Below are positions 10,313 to 21,658 of a stretch of 64,000 bases of DNA, in pieces. The notes beneath the pieces were generated by a model, which saw only the letters and a list, made by a program, of their open reading frames with translations, was not told where the DNA came from and did not search any database. The DNA comes from Stomoxys calcitrans. Taxonomy: Eukaryota > Arthropoda > Insecta > Diptera > Muscidae. The stretch lies in the NCBI RefSeq assembly GCF_963082655.1, contig NC_081553.1:36901509-36965508 (forward strand), in the 5' to 3' direction. Positions within the stretch are counted from its first letter, which is position 1. Every line of letters begins with the position of its first letter. The translations under genes and the position numbers were made by a program.

Positions 10313-11391
10313 AAAATGTGATGGACTTAATATGGGAATTTGACTTTAGCAGTTTTTAAAAACTTAAATTTGATGAAATTTTCTATGAAATTTTAATTTA
10401 AATGTTTTTTCTTTCAACGGCAACACTTTTATGAGGCCCAGTATATGTTGTAAATGATGCCCTAAGTCTCCCCCATGTCATGGCACAAAATGACTTTCTC
10501 AGAAGACAATGGCATTTCTCTTGGCCAAAAGTACAATATGAGAGGGTTTACCTGTGACGACGATCACACGGGTCACATGATCTCCATACACTTGTCTGGT
10601 TGTAGAGATCAACATTTCCCAAAGGTATGCTGCTGTTGGCAGCAGTCCATGACGATGAAGAGGGGTGAAGGAGTGAGTACATGTGTAGTGTGTGTGTGTG
10701 TGTGAGTAATTGATATGTTGTTTATTTAAAAAAAAGTGAAAATGTATTTCAAAATCTTTAAGAAAACGACAGCTAATTTAAATTTGAATACATTTTGAAC
10801 AAGATCTGTATCTGTAGATTCTCTCACTGACATTGCCTGACTTAACATTTTGTGTCCTTTTTTCCCTCACTGTCTTTTGTGCTGCGAAAAAAAAAATTGA
10901 AATTATAAATTAAGATTTCTTTAAAATTTTGTGTGTGTTGACATTTTACACTTACCGTTTGTGTCCGTCCATTGTGTAATCCTATATCTGATCATTTTCA
11001 TCCATTTGATCAGAGGCTTGTTTTGTTGTTGGTTGCCCTTTGGTCCTTTTCGCTCTTGACAATGCTTAGCCACAAGTGTCACATAATGTTACATTTTCGT
11101 TCTCTTGTTGTTATATCCCTGTGGGGTCCTTGTTCATTTGTTTCTTAATAATTTAATTCGATATTTAGAAGAAAAATAACAATTAACCAAAGAGAAAGTG
11201 ACGAAAGGCCACACAATAAGGACTTTCCGTTTCGTAGTGTGTAATTGCAAGAGAAATCTTAATTTACAATTGTTATTAACCACAAAGATCTGTTGCTGAT
11301 AAACGAGGAGAAATGTATGGGCTGAGGTGAAAATGTTTTGATTTACATACATAATAAGTAGAAATTTTCTTTTGGAAAAATTTTGGTAGTT
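10313..11391. other. Unassigned DNA
   Basis: No supported gene or known repeat. It holds a short (TG)n at about 10689-10703 and A- or T-runs. The frames at 10475-10705 and 11134-11442 show no family motif, and the latter runs into the MITE at 11392. Confidence 0.45.
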
Positions 11392-11617
11392 TTGGGTTGC
11401 CCAAAAAGTAATTGCGGATTTTTTAAAAGAAAGTAAATGCATTTTTAATAAAACTTAGAATGAACTTTAATCAAATATACTTTTTTTCTAAAGCAAGCTA
11501 AAGGTAACAGCTGATAACTGACAGAAGGAAGAATGCAATTACAGAGCCACAAGTTGTGAAAAAATTTGTCAACGCCGACTATATGAAAAATCCGCAATTA
11601 CTTTTTGGGCAACCCAA
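11392..11617 (+). mobile_element. Mariner-type MITE (MADE1-like ends), copy 3
   Basis: Ends TTGGGTTGCCC and GGGCAACCCAA, followed by TA at 11618-11619. On the left the flanking base pair is TT rather than TA. It lacks about 9 bp of the interior (the TTTACACTTTTT part) found in other copies. Confidence 0.87.
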
Positions 11618-11895
11618 TAATTCGTCTGGAATTAAATTTCAGTTGAAGTTCCATCCATAGCATTTGCGCTTTATAAGAAAAAGGATATAAAGTTTGGATG
11701 TGCTAAAGTTTGTGTACACCCACAACAAAATATTTTCGGGGAATTTTACTAAGTTAGGAAATTGGTTTATGGAACAACGATATGCAAAGCTACAATTCCA
11801 TATGTGCTAATAATCGAAATCAAATGAGTTAGCCCTTCGCGAGCTTAAGAGGAAACTTAGAAATGTTCATTATATATGGCTCTGTAAAGAAGAGT

Positions 11896-11995
11896 AGTTT
11901 AGGTTGAAAAGAGGGTGCGGATATTAAACCGCCCCATGCCACTACGGAGATACACCTAAGCCAGTAATCGGCTTGTTATGAGCTCTAAAAACTAA
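11896..11995 (+). repeat. Short dispersed repeat (GGTTAGGTTGAAAAG family), copy 2
   Basis: TTTAGGTTGAAAAGAGGG, GCGGATATTAAACCGCCCC, ATACACCTAAGCCAGTAATC and GGCTTGTTATGAGCTCTAAA match the unit at 2579-2690. It abuts the 3' end of the DINE-1-like element at 11996. Confidence 0.6.
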
Positions 11996-13768
11996 GAAGT
12001 AAAAGCATGCTAATTTCGGCCGGCCCGAATCTTATATACCCTCCCCATGGATCACATTTACCAAGTTCTTTCTTTGGAAGTCATACCGACAAACGACATA
12101 TGCAGAGTTTCAACCGTATTGGAAGCCCTCTAAAAGCCCAAGAAGTCTAATCGGGAGACCGGTTTATATGGCGGCTATATTAGACTATGGACTTATTAAG
12201 ACCATACTTGACACAGTTGTTGGTAATCAAAGTAAAGCATTTCATGCAAAATTTCGGGCAAATCGGATAAGAATTGCGCCCTCTAGAAGCTCAAGAAGTC
12301 AAGACCCGAGATCGGTTTATATGGCAGATATATCAGGTTATCAACCGATTTCAACCATACTTAGTATAGTTGTTGGAAGTCATTACAAAACACGTCATGC
12401 AAAATTTCGGCCAAATCGGATAATAATTTCTCCCTCTAAAAGCCCAAGAAGTCTAATCGGGAGATCGGTTTATATGGCGGTTATATCAGGATATGGACTT
12501 ATTTAGACCATACTTGACACAGTTGTTGGAAATCAAAGTAAAGCACTTCATGCAAAATTTCGGCTAAATCGGATAAGAATTGCGCCCTCTAAAAGCTCAA
12601 GAAGTCAAGACCCAAGATCGGTTTATATGGCAGCTACATCAGGTAATCAACCGATTTCAACCTCTAGAAGCCCAAGAATTCTAATCGGGAGATCGGTTTA
12701 TATGGCGGTTATATCAGGATATGGACTTATTTAGACCATACTTGACACAGTTTCTTGGAAAACAAAGTAAAGCACTTCATGCAAAATTTCGGCTAAGTCG
12801 GATAAGAATTGCGCCCTCTAAAAGCTCAAGAAGTCAAGACCCAAGATCGGTTTATATGGCAGCTATATCAGGTTATCAACCGATTTCAACCATACTTAGA
12901 ATAGTTGTTGGAAGTCATAACAAAACACGTCGTGCAAAATTTCAACCGCATTAAATAATAATTGCGCCCTCTAGAAGCCCAAGAAGTCTAGTCGGGAGAT
13001 CGGTTTATATAGCGGTTATATCAAGATATGGACTTATTTAGACCATACTTGACACAGTTGTTGGAAATCAAAGTAAAGCACTTCATGCAAAATTTCGGCC
13101 AAATTGGATAAGAAATGCGTCCTCTAGAAGCTCAAGAAGTCAAGACCCAAGATCGGTTTATATGACAGCTATATCAGGTTATGGACCGATTTGAACTACA
13201 CTCAAAACCCCTCATGCAAAATTTAAGTCAAATCGGATAAGAATTGCGTTCTAACTGACTCAAGAAGTCAAGATCTAAGATAGGTTTATATGGCAGCTAC
13301 AATATATCAAAATATGGACCGATATAGCCCATTTACAATCCCAACCGACCTACAATAATAAGAAGTACAAAAGGAAATTTTGCCCATGAACATTCCACTT
13401 AGGAACAGAGGCAAACTTCTCATATATCAATAAGTGCAGTCCGAACGGCGTGCCGCAGTGCGACACCTCTTTGGAGAGTAGTTTTACATGTTGGCAGCAT
13501 GCGGAGGGGAAAATCACCGCTGAAAATTTTTTCTGATGGTCTCGCCAGGATTCCAACACAGGCGTTCAGCGTCATAGACGGTTAGCATTAACCTCTGCGC
13601 TACTTCTTGTCGACTGATAAGAAGTATTTGTGCAAAATTTGAAGCGCCTAGCTTTACTCCTTCGAAAGTTAGCGTGATTTCGACACACAGACGGACGGAC
13701 TTAAAAAGACATGACGATCATAAATATATATACTTTATGAGGTCTCAGGGGAATATTTTGAGGAGTTA
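11996..13768 (-). mobile_element. DINE-1-like element with SINE inserted, 5' terminus lost
   Basis: The 3' end AGAAGTAAAAGCATGC is followed by a hairpin variant TTCGGCCGGCCCGAA and TATACCCTCCCCATGG. Six or so core units of mixed type follow (AAGCCCAAGAAGTCTAATCG alternating with AAGCTCAAGAAGTCAAGACC). The unit near 12650 is cut short by an internal deletion. A SINE occupies 13368-13616. After it the element resumes at AGAAGTATTTGTGCAAAATT and runs through ACAGACGGACGGAC and ATATATATACTTTATG. It breaks off at about 13768 in the 5' subterminal region, where a family B LINE fragment begins. Confidence 0.8.
13368..13616 (-). mobile_element. tRNA-derived SINE with perfect 10-bp target-site duplication
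   Basis: Read on the minus strand, the head has GCGCAGAGGTTAATGCTAAC (A-box-like) and a degraded B-box region (GTTGGAATCCTGGCGAGACC). It is followed by a body with AGAGGTGTCGCACTGCGGCA and a tail with TGGAATGTTCATGGGCAAAA. It is flanked by ATAAGAAGTA at 13358-13367 and 13617-13626, so it jumped into the DINE-1-like element. The body has a deletion relative to 54362-54676. Confidence 0.85.
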
Positions 13769-14229
13769 CAGGCTTCGGGTTAACCGATTTTGCATAAATG
13801 AGTAGTCCTATGTGTCCCGTTATGATACCAGAAGCTATACTGACCTCCTTCTTAATTTCTTTCAGTTATAGCCTCGTCTTCTCACGATCCGGGTTTACCC
13901 TTGGGATTTTCCCAGTCCTATTGACTGTTTTGCTGTTCCACAATGTTACATGCGCGCCCGTCGCCCACGCCCTCGGACTGCGTCGAACCAAAAGGCTTCG
14001 GGTTAACTAAGTCCATTATGGCTCGGGACCCAAACAATGTCGATTGTGACATCCTCAGAGAAGGTGTTAATCTCCTTCTTACACTGTAAGATTGTTCGTG
14101 ACCTTGTCACTCTGGTTGTTATTGCCCTTATGGCCATTTTACTGTGCCTAAAGATGTTTAAACTCGACGTCCTCGCGTCAGCACAACAGCACCTCACGCA
14201 TACCATGAACGCCCCGATAAACAACAACT
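13769..14229 (-). pseudogene. LINE family B fragment (RNase H)
   Basis: On the minus strand near 14200-14010 it reads LQCKKEINTFSEDVTIDIVWVP and then SHNG, where family members have GHNG: the His-containing loop starts S-H-N. The stretch continues toward 13770 with text matching the WGYPDREKTRLLLK region of 2955-3545, interrupted by frameshifts and a partial duplication of the AACCCGAAGCC segment. The copy is 5' truncated and broken. It sits between the broken 5' edge of the DINE-1-like element and the family X repeat. Confidence 0.65.
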
Positions 14230-14600
14230 TTGGTCGAAAAAACAGCTACGAAAATTGTTAATTTTCCTGCAACAATTTATTTTGAATCTCAACGAACCAA
14301 GGTACAAATTTGTTGTTGAAAGGCACTCTTTGCAAGCCAACATATAACAACAACAACAATATATCCACAAGTAAGACGAAAAACCATGCAACCAGCCAAC
14401 ACATGTACTTTGCTGCGGGTGGTGGTGCTTCATTTTATTTATTCGGCTCGCGCTGCTTTGTCTCGTCCGTTTTATTGTTGCTCTCGGGGTTTTCTCTGTT
14501 AATCTCTCTATTATTACTCTTAAAAACAAAGTTTAATAGTTTTGGTGCCACAGAATATTGAACTCTTGTTTGGTAGTCTTGTACTCATCCTCTTGCCTAC
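14230..14600 (-). repeat. Family X SINE-like repeat, copy 1
   Basis: In minus sense it reads CAAGACTACCAAACAAGAG, GTGGATATATTGTTGTTG, TGTTGGCTTGCAAAGAGTGC, TTCAAAATAAATTGTTGCAG and GAAAATTAACAA. The same order occurs at 29622-29974 and, split by a MITE, at 30735-31314. In those copies a possible tRNA-like B box precedes it (GGTTCAAATC). Open frames on either strand here are not conserved between copies. Confidence 0.65.
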
Positions 14601-14680
14601 CAACATCATCTTCTTTGCGATGAAATAAATCAAAAAGTACTGCTGCATGGTAATAAGTGTCCTATTAATTCAATTTAAAT

Positions 14681-15250
14681 CAAGTAAGAGCTTGCTAAGT
14701 TCGGTCGCGCTGAATTTTATATACCCTCCACCATGGATCGCATTTGTCGAGTTGTATGTGCGGTATCTCTTTTTAGACAAGCAAAGAATATCGAATAAGA
14801 ACTGTTATTCTATTGGAGCTATATCAAGTTATAGTCCGATTCAGATCAAAAATGAATGCTGAACATTGTAGAAAACATTGTGTAATATATCAGTTCATTC
14901 GGCTTAGAATTGCGCCTTGTAGGGGCTGAAAAAACTAAATCGGGAGATCGCTTTATATGGGAGCTGTATCAAGCTATTGATCGATTTAGATCATAATTGA
15001 CACGGATGTTGAAGGTCATGAGAGAAGCCGTTGTACAAAATTTCTTCCACATCGGATGAGAATTGCGCCCTCTAGAGGCTCAAGAAGTCAAGATCCTGAA
15101 TCGGTTTAGCCATATCAGGATATATGATTTGCGCTGTACTTAGCACAGTTGTTGGAAGCCACAACAAAACACCCCATAGACGAATTTTTCGAGGAGTTAC
15201 AAACAGAATGACGAAATTAGTATGCCCCCATCCTATGGTGGAGGGTATAC
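14681..15250 (-). mobile_element. DINE-1-like element, internally deleted, both ends present
   Basis: It starts CAAGTAAGAGCTTGC, with a hairpin-like TTCGGTCGCGCTGAA in which the palindrome is degraded, then TATACCCTCCACCATGG. Two to three core units follow. At about 15180 the text jumps to CGAATTTTTCGAGGAGTTAC and on to CCTATGGTGGAGGGTATAC. The microsatellite and GATCTAGCC landmark region are deleted. Confidence 0.8.
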
Positions 15251-16419
15251 AATTTTTTTTTTACCGATGGGGGGACTCGAACCTTGCAAGTTATGATTGG
15301 CATGGGAGTTTTGTGCACTACATGGTAGTACGCCCATTTCAACAATAACCTCAACTTAAGAATTTGTTGAAAGCCAACAAAATTTCAATAATTTTGTTTG
15401 TCAAGTCTCTTGTAGAGACTCTCTTACGTACTTCTACAAATAAAGTCTTCGATTCAATGCTAAAATTCGTTGAGAATTTAAAGTTTGACATACAAATTTG
15501 GTAGTTGGTTTTTTCTAAGAGTTATTCTTTTCTGTGTATAAGACCGAGCTGAGAAAGGCTCAGAACAAATCCTGGGTAGAATTCTGCGGCTCCGCGGAGA
15601 ATACTTCTGAGGCCTCTAGTCTAAGGAAGATTCTGCCCAGGAGAGCTATTACGGTGGGAAATTCTCAAACGGACAACGTGGCGCCAGAAGAGGTTGTCAC
15701 TGGTATGAATTCGTCGGAGGTTATTAGGGAAATTGTGTCTGACACGAACCTCTTTCAGGCGATAATAAGTTTAGACTGCTTTAAGTCGCCAGGCCCTGAC
15801 GATGTATCACTGGTCGAATTACAAGCTGTGTCTGATAGACTGGTTCCCTGGCTTAGGGAGATATACTCTGATTGTATCAGAATGTCATATATACCTGTGG
15901 GATGGAGGGATACGAAGGTCATTTTCATTCCGAAAGCAGGAAAACCCTACCATACGAAGGCGACAGATTTTCGACCTATTAGTCTGTCATCCTTAATGCT
16001 TGAGAGGCTGATAGAAACATATCTTAGGACAAAGATCCCTGGAGATCGCCTATCGCGGCAGCAGGTGCTTCACGACCTAGTCGGCTACATAGAGGGTTCT
16101 CTCGCTGTCAAGGAATATACAATGGTAGCATTTCTTGACATTGAAGGTGCTTTCAATAATGTAATACCGACATCAATCATGAAGCAGTTGTAGTTTCTAG
16201 GCATTAACTTCACCATAAGAAAGTTTATTAATAACTTATTTACTAGAAGATGGGTCAGCAGAGGAACACCTCAAGGAGGAGTACTGTCTCCGCTACTTTG
16301 GAATATAGCCATTAACAATATATTATTGTCTCTGGAAGAAAAAGGTGTTAAAGTTGTCGCATATGCTGATGATGTGGCAATTGCGGTTGGGGGTAAGTTT
16401 CTCAGCACTCTAAGAGATA

Positions 16420-16651
16420 CAGGGTGGCTGATGAAAGCCGCTACCAAAAAAAAATGTAATAACTTTTTTTCTATTTAATAATAATAATTTAATAATTAAT
16501 TTAATTAATTAATTAATTAATTTAATTAATAATAATTTAATAATTAATTTAATAATTTAATTTAACATGAATAAAAGAAAAATGTATTCCATACACCGAA
16601 AAAAAAATGTAGCAATATTCATCATTGTAGCAATATTCATCAGCCACCCTG
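16420..16651. mobile_element. 232-bp MITE with irritans-like mariner ends, TA duplication
   Basis: The perfect inverted ends CAGGGTGGCTGATGAA / TTCATCAGCCACCCTG extend imperfectly to about 25 bp (GCTAC also shared). TA duplications are at 16418-16419 and 16652-16653. The interior is almost pure A/T (TTAATTAATT repeats) and codes for nothing. The ends resemble irritans-group mariners (AGGTTGGCTGAT). Dropping the element and one TA gives AGAGATATACTTCAG, which rejoins the two halves of the LINE frame exactly. Confidence 0.9.
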
Positions 16652-17840
16652 TATACTTCAGGAAGCTCTAAATGCAACAGCAAAGTGGGCTACCGAAAGT
16701 GGTTTAGGTATAAATCCGTGCAAGACAGAAGTTATTCTTTTCAGCAGGAGATACAAGTTGCCTACAATGGAATCTGTCTCCTTGGGTGGAGAGAATGTTT
16801 CATTTACAGAAAGCGCAAAATACCTGGGTGTTTTGCTGCACAGGAAATTGTACTTTAAATCCAACATTTTGGAAAGGGCAAAAAAGGCAACTCTTGCCCT
16901 ATACACCTGCAAGAGAGCCATTGGCAAAAGTTGAGGGCTTACACCGTGTCGTTCATTGGGTATATACTGCAGTTGTCAGACCTGTTATGCTATTTTGTAT
17001 TGTGGTTTGGTGGACGGCGCTTCAAAAGTCCACCTACCGCTCAATACTTAACCGGATCCAAAAGATGGCTTGTTTGTGCATCACAGCCGCACTGAGGACG
17101 ACACCATCTGATGCACTGAATTTAATGCTACATCTTATGCCTCTGGACACTGTGGCTACCCAAATTGCAGCGACCACTGCGGTGAGTTTAAGGGAGCTTT
17201 CTAATTGGTCATGTGGCGGCTACGGACACTGTGTTATCCTTGATACAAAGTTCGATGTTCCAGGCAGTTCTGAGCCGCTTTTTGATAAAAAGTACTGTAC
17301 CACTATTTCTGATAGAACCAATTGGAAGTACGATATCCCTGGAACAGAAGTTATATAGACTTCTATGCGGATGGTTCCAAACTAAACGACCAGGTGGGCT
17401 TTGAGTGTACCCTAAAGAACTAGAACTGGTCATATCGAAAAGGTTACCCGATTACTGCAGTGTATATCAAGCGGAGATCCTTGCAATTAAGGAAGTGGTG
17501 GAATGGCTAAGATATAATGCCATTACGACGATTGGCATAAATATCTTCTCAGAGAGCCAGGCAGCCATTAAATCCATGGTAAACGTATTTCTGAACATAA
17601 AAACCGCCCTCGACTGTCGCAGATCTCTCAACGAGATGGCTGAATAGGTAAAAATTCACCTGTTCTGGGTGCCGGGCCACAGAGATATCCCAGGGAATTG
17701 TAAAGCAGGCGAGCTTGTGAGACAAGGCACTACTCTACACATTCTAGCGACATGTAAACTAAGCTTTCAGGACCAGGCCCGAAGGACAATGAATGATAGA
17801 TTGTCACAAAGAGAGAACATTCCAAAACTATTTGGCCTAA

Positions 17841-18266
17841 TCTAGACTAGGAGAGGTCTACTGCTTTGCTGTCATTGGCTAGAACAGACATCTCAGTCAT
17901 TGTGTCCGGAAAACATGCTGACAGACTGAAGGTTGCCAGCAACGACTTTTGCAGAAGCTGTGAGGACATCGAAGAAGAATAGATTATAGAACACCTTCTG
18001 TGTGTGTGTCCTGCACTAGCAGTCAGAAGAATTTCCACTTTCTTTGAGATGAATCTAGACTAGAAGAGGTCTACTGCTTTGCTGTCATTGGCTAGAACAG
18101 ACGTCTCAGTCATTGTGTCCGGAAAACATGCTGACAGACTGAAGGTTGCCAGCAACGACTTTTGCAGAAGCTGTAAGGACATAGAAGGAGAAGAGACTAT
18201 AGAACACCTTCTGTGTGTGTGTCCTGCACTAGCAGTCAGAAGAAGTTCCACTTTAGGTTCTCATTT
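17841..18266 (+). repeat. About 213-bp tandem duplication inside LINE family A
   Basis: TCTAGACTAGGAGAGGTCTA at 17841 recurs as TCTAGACTAGAAGAGGTCTA at 18054. Both units encode the segment from the RNase H/zinc-knuckle linker through CRSC...CVCPALAV. The first unit has lost a short block (AGGTTCTCATTTC) at its end and carries a stop (GAAGAATAG). The related copy at 6312-7205 has only one unit. Confidence 0.9.
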
Positions 18267-18455
18267 CTTTGAGAACCTGTCTGATTTAGCGAATGTGAAC
18301 ATTCACAAGTTATTGGGCTTTTCAAAGCGATATGAATGGTTCAACGGTAGGAGCTAGAAGGAATCTTTCTTCTTCCAATCCTATGCCATCACAATGGACG
18401 AAAATATCTGAGTCTGATGGCAGACTGCCACTTGAACCTTACCTAACCTATAACA

Positions 18456-19507
18456 TAGCAGAACCGCCCTTCCCCATGCGCTGCTTAGGGCATCATGCCT
18501 ATCGCCATGCTATCTCAAATACGGTGAGCGTATGCCCCAATGCCATTAAATGAAATCCATCTACTTCGGCATTTCATTTGGTGACATTCTTTGTTCAGAC
18601 ACCTTTTGTTGTGTGTGGCAAATTAACTGTTATTTCCCGATAATTTTTGGTATCAGCTTCTTAACGTTTGTTTTTTAACACTTCATTTAGGATGGCGGGA
18701 CGTCGCTTAAGCCCTAAGGATCAACTATCAACTACTAAACGACCACACACACGAGCCTGGTTGTTGAACGGGTTTCGTTGACTTTTTTTTTTTTAAATCC
18801 CTCACGTGTGTCTATTGAAGCATTTCATAGTGGCCAAGTTTTTGTTTTTTTTTTATTGGTTTTGGCCGGTGCTTAAATTGCCGTTCCAGTTTCTTGTGGT
18901 TCCCCAGTTGCTTTGGCTCATGCGCCTTGACGTTGTTGTTGAGTCCCTTCAAATGTTGACGCCTTAAGCTGGTCTTAGGCACTACTTTAAATGTCTTAAA
19001 TGACCATAATTGTTGGAGGTCCTTTGCCATGATCAGTTTTTCATTTTAGTTTCTTTCCATTCGAAGTCTTGCAATTCAGTGGTTGACTTAGGCTTTACTT
19101 CCGACTTTTTTTCTTGGGCTTTACGACAATGTTTTCATTTTTTCTCTTTACTGGTTGGGACTTTCATTTTTGACACTTTTTCTTAATTTATTTGTTGTTT
19201 GGGAGAGGTGTCCTTTAGCAAAAAGGCTCAACTTGCAAGTTAAGAACAGATGTTGTCTGACCATCAAGTGGTGATTCGCTGAGTTCGTTTTTTTCCAAAC
19301 GCTTTGGAATCCATATAAAGTTAAATGGGTGGCATCATTTAATCAGTGAATGAGTGGATGGATGGTTGGACGGTTATAACATAATTAAGGTGATTTAATT
19401 GACGTCGAAACAGTGATAATAATGACAGATAGTAAGAAAAAACACTTAAAACATGACATATGCCAGCTTAGTTTAGTATGGTTATTTTTTCATTTGAGTT
19501 TTTGATA
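18456..19507. other. Unassigned DNA
   Basis: No supported gene. It has poly-T runs near 18784 and 18848 and a weak CTTTGG/GGTTTTGG richness. The minus-strand frame at 18812-19030 is basic and low in complexity, with no recognisable domain. No transposon ends seen. Confidence 0.45.
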
Positions 19508-19743
19508 TTGGGTTGCCCAAAAAGTAATTGCGGATTTTTTAAAAGAAAGTAAATGCATTTTTAATAAAACTTAGAATGAACTTTAATCAAATATACTTTT
19601 TTTACACTTTTTTTCTAAAGCAAGCTAAAAGTTACAGCTGATAACTGACAAAAGAAAGAATGCAATTACAGAGTCACAAGCTGTGAAAAAATTTGTCAAC
19701 GCCGACTATATGAAAAATCCGCAATTACTTTTTGGGCAACCAA
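19508..19743 (+). mobile_element. Mariner-type MITE (MADE1-like ends), copy 4
   Basis: Left end TTGGGTTGCCC after TA (19506-19507); right end GGGCAACCAA (one C lost) followed by TA. The interior is close to the family consensus. Confidence 0.9.
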
Positions 19744-19997
19744 TATGATGGTGGTTAGGAGTTTAAGGACAAAATTTTACAAAAAACAAAATGGCAAACG
19801 AAGATTGATTTTGGTGTTTGAGTTTGAAAAGCTTCTGTATGACCCAAAACTTTTTGTGGATGTCGATCTGTGTGGAATGATTGTCTATTCGATTTCCCAA
19901 CAAATTGACGTACACTCCTAAAATAACATTGTGTTTTACGTTTGGGTCTGGTTTTAAAAGAACCCAAACTTTTTCATGATGACACAGAGGTGGTAAA

Positions 19998-21121
19998 TAC
20001 AAGTAAAATCGTGCTAAGTTCGGCAGGGCCGAATGTTGGAAACCCACCACCATGGGTTCTGCTAAAATATGGGACCAATATCTGGTTATGGACCGATTAT
20101 GACCGTACTTGGCACAATTTTTGAGACGTATAACATAAAATTTCAGCCAAATCGAAATTGCGGCTTGTAGGCCTCAAGAAGTCAAATCGGGCGACTGGTT
20201 TTTTAACAGAACACTACATCCAAAATTTCAGCCAAATCGGATGAAAATTGAGTCTTCCAGGGGCTCAAGAAGTCAAATCGGGAGATACGGTCCGAATCGG
20301 CCTATAACAGGGTACAGACCGGTTCGGACCGTACCTTGCACACAATTTTTGAGACGCATAACATAAAATTTCAGCCAAATCGAATAAAAATTGCGGCTTG
20401 AAGGGCTCAAGAAGTCAAATCGGGCGATCGGTTTTTTAACAGAACTCTATGAGCAAAATTTCAGCCAAATCCGATGAAAATTGAGGCTTCCAGGGGCTCA
20501 AGAAGTCAAATAGGGAGATACGTTCTGAATCGGCCTATAACAGGTTATAGACCTATTCGGACCGTACTTTGCACATTTGTTGAAAGTCACAACAGAACAC
20601 TATGAGCAAAATTTCAGACCAATCGGTTGAAAATTGAGGCTTCCAAGGGTTTAAATGTCATATCGGGAGATCGGTTTATATGGGAGCTATATCAGATTAT
20701 ACACCGTTTCAGACCGTACTTGACACAGTTGTTGGAAATCTTAACAGAACACTATGGGCAAAATTTCAGCCAAATCGGACAAAAATTGCGGCTTCCAGAG
20801 GCACAAGAAGTCAAATCGCGAGATCGGTATATATGGGAGCTATAGCCAAATTTGAACCGATATGGCCCATTTGCAATCCCCAACGACCTACATCAATATT
20901 AAGAATTTGTGCAAAATTGCAAGCGGCTAGCTTTACGCTTTCACCCGTTATCGTGATTTCGACAGACGGGGGGACGGACCGACATGGCTAGTTCGACTCA
21001 GAATGTTGAGACGATCAAAAATATATATGCTTTATGGGGTCCAAGATCAATATTTCGAGGTGTGAATGGAATGATGGAATGATTAGATTAGTATACCCCC
21101 ATCCTATGGTGGTGGGTATAA
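19998..21121 (-). mobile_element. DINE-1-like element, variant subfamily (ACCCACCACC ends)
   Basis: It starts ACAAGTAAAATCGTGC with hairpin TTCGGCAGGGCCGAA and then AACCCACCACCATGGG. It ends at about 21121 with CCTATGGTGGTGGGTATA, so the subterminal inverted repeat is GGTGGTGGG-type rather than the GGTGGAGGG of other copies. The ends have co-varied. Core units contain GGGGCTCAAGAAGTCAAATC and CAGCCAAATCGGATGAAAAT. The 5' subterminal landmarks GACGGGGGGACGGACC, ATGGCTAGTTCGAC and ATATATGCTTTATGGGG are present. Confidence 0.82.
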
Positions 21122-21333
21122 TAGAAGACACTTGTTCCGAAGAAGACAGTTGTGAATTTCAAACATCGTTGTGGGAAGAAAATATGACATTTCTGTAAAT
21201 ATTACTCATAATCCTTGCATTTTAGGTATATAGATCTGCCTAGCGCCTAGAATGCGCCGATTTTTGCTTAATTCTAATGCTTACTTCGCCGATTTGTTTC
21301 CCACAAAATAATCACCAAGCCATCAAGTTAGGT

Positions 21334-21637
21334 GGGAGTGGGAGGCCACCGTAGAGCAGAGGTTAGCATGTCCGCCTATGACGCTAAACTCCTAGGTTCG
21401 AATCCTGGTGAGACCATTAGAAAAGATTTTCAGCGGGGGCGTTCCCCTGCTAATGCTGGCAACATTTGTTAGGTAACATGCCATGTAAAACTTTTCTCCA
21501 AAGAGGTCTCGCACTGCGGCACGCAGTTCGGACTCGGCCATAAAAAGGAGGCGCCTTATCATTGAGCTTAAACTTGAATCGGACTGCACGCAGTTTGCCC
21601 CTGTTCCTTAGTGGACATGGGCAAAATTTGCAATTTG
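21334..21637 (+). mobile_element. tRNA-derived SINE, full-length, perfect 13-bp target-site duplication
   Basis: The tRNA-like head has A-box-like TAGAGCAGAGGTTAGCATG and B box GGTTCGAATCC (about 21394). The body includes CAAAGAGGTCTCGCACTGCG, and the tail GGACATGGGCAAAATTTGC. CATCAAGTTAGGT flanks it at 21321-21333 and 21638-21650. The promoter would be for RNA polymerase III in the head. It encodes no protein and depends on a LINE for movement. This is the clearest reference copy in the window. Confidence 0.92.
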
Positions 21638-21658
21638 CATCAAGTTAGGTATGGTTTT

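Larger units (their letters stand above)
15530..18455 (+). pseudogene. LOA/I-like LINE family A, ORF2 from pre-RT to 3' tail, with MITE insertion
   Basis: This is the best-preserved retrotransposon here. The frame from 15534 encodes a pre-RT/finger region with GPDDVSLVELQAVSDRLVPW, KVIFIPKAGKPYHTKATDFR, PISLSS and then VAFLDIEGAFNNV (motif A). A stop follows at 16192. Beyond it RGTPQGGVLSPLLWNIAINN and YADDVAIAVGG (motifs B and C) are intact near 16255-16390. A 232-bp MITE interrupts at 16420. The thumb resumes with SGLGINPCKTEVILFSRRYK and AKYLGVLLHRKL, then stops at 16932. RNase H follows (DGSKLNDQVGFG-like near 17370, SESQAAIK, HLFWVPGHRDIPGNCKAGEL near 17660). A Cys/His tail (CRSCKDIEGEETIEHLLCVC) is present twice because of a 213-bp duplication. 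The 3' end is CCTTACCTAACCTA. It is 5' truncated, so no endonuclease is present. Confidence 0.85.

Noticed and set aside
15530..18455. Functional LINE
   Set aside because: Stops at 16192, 16932 and later, a MITE insertion, frameshifts and a missing endonuclease rule out activity even though YADD is intact.
21370..21440. tRNA gene (A and B boxes at 21370-21410, 51750-51800 and elsewhere)
   Set aside because: They cannot be folded into an intact cloverleaf by eye, and each continues into the same 230-bp body. They are SINE heads.
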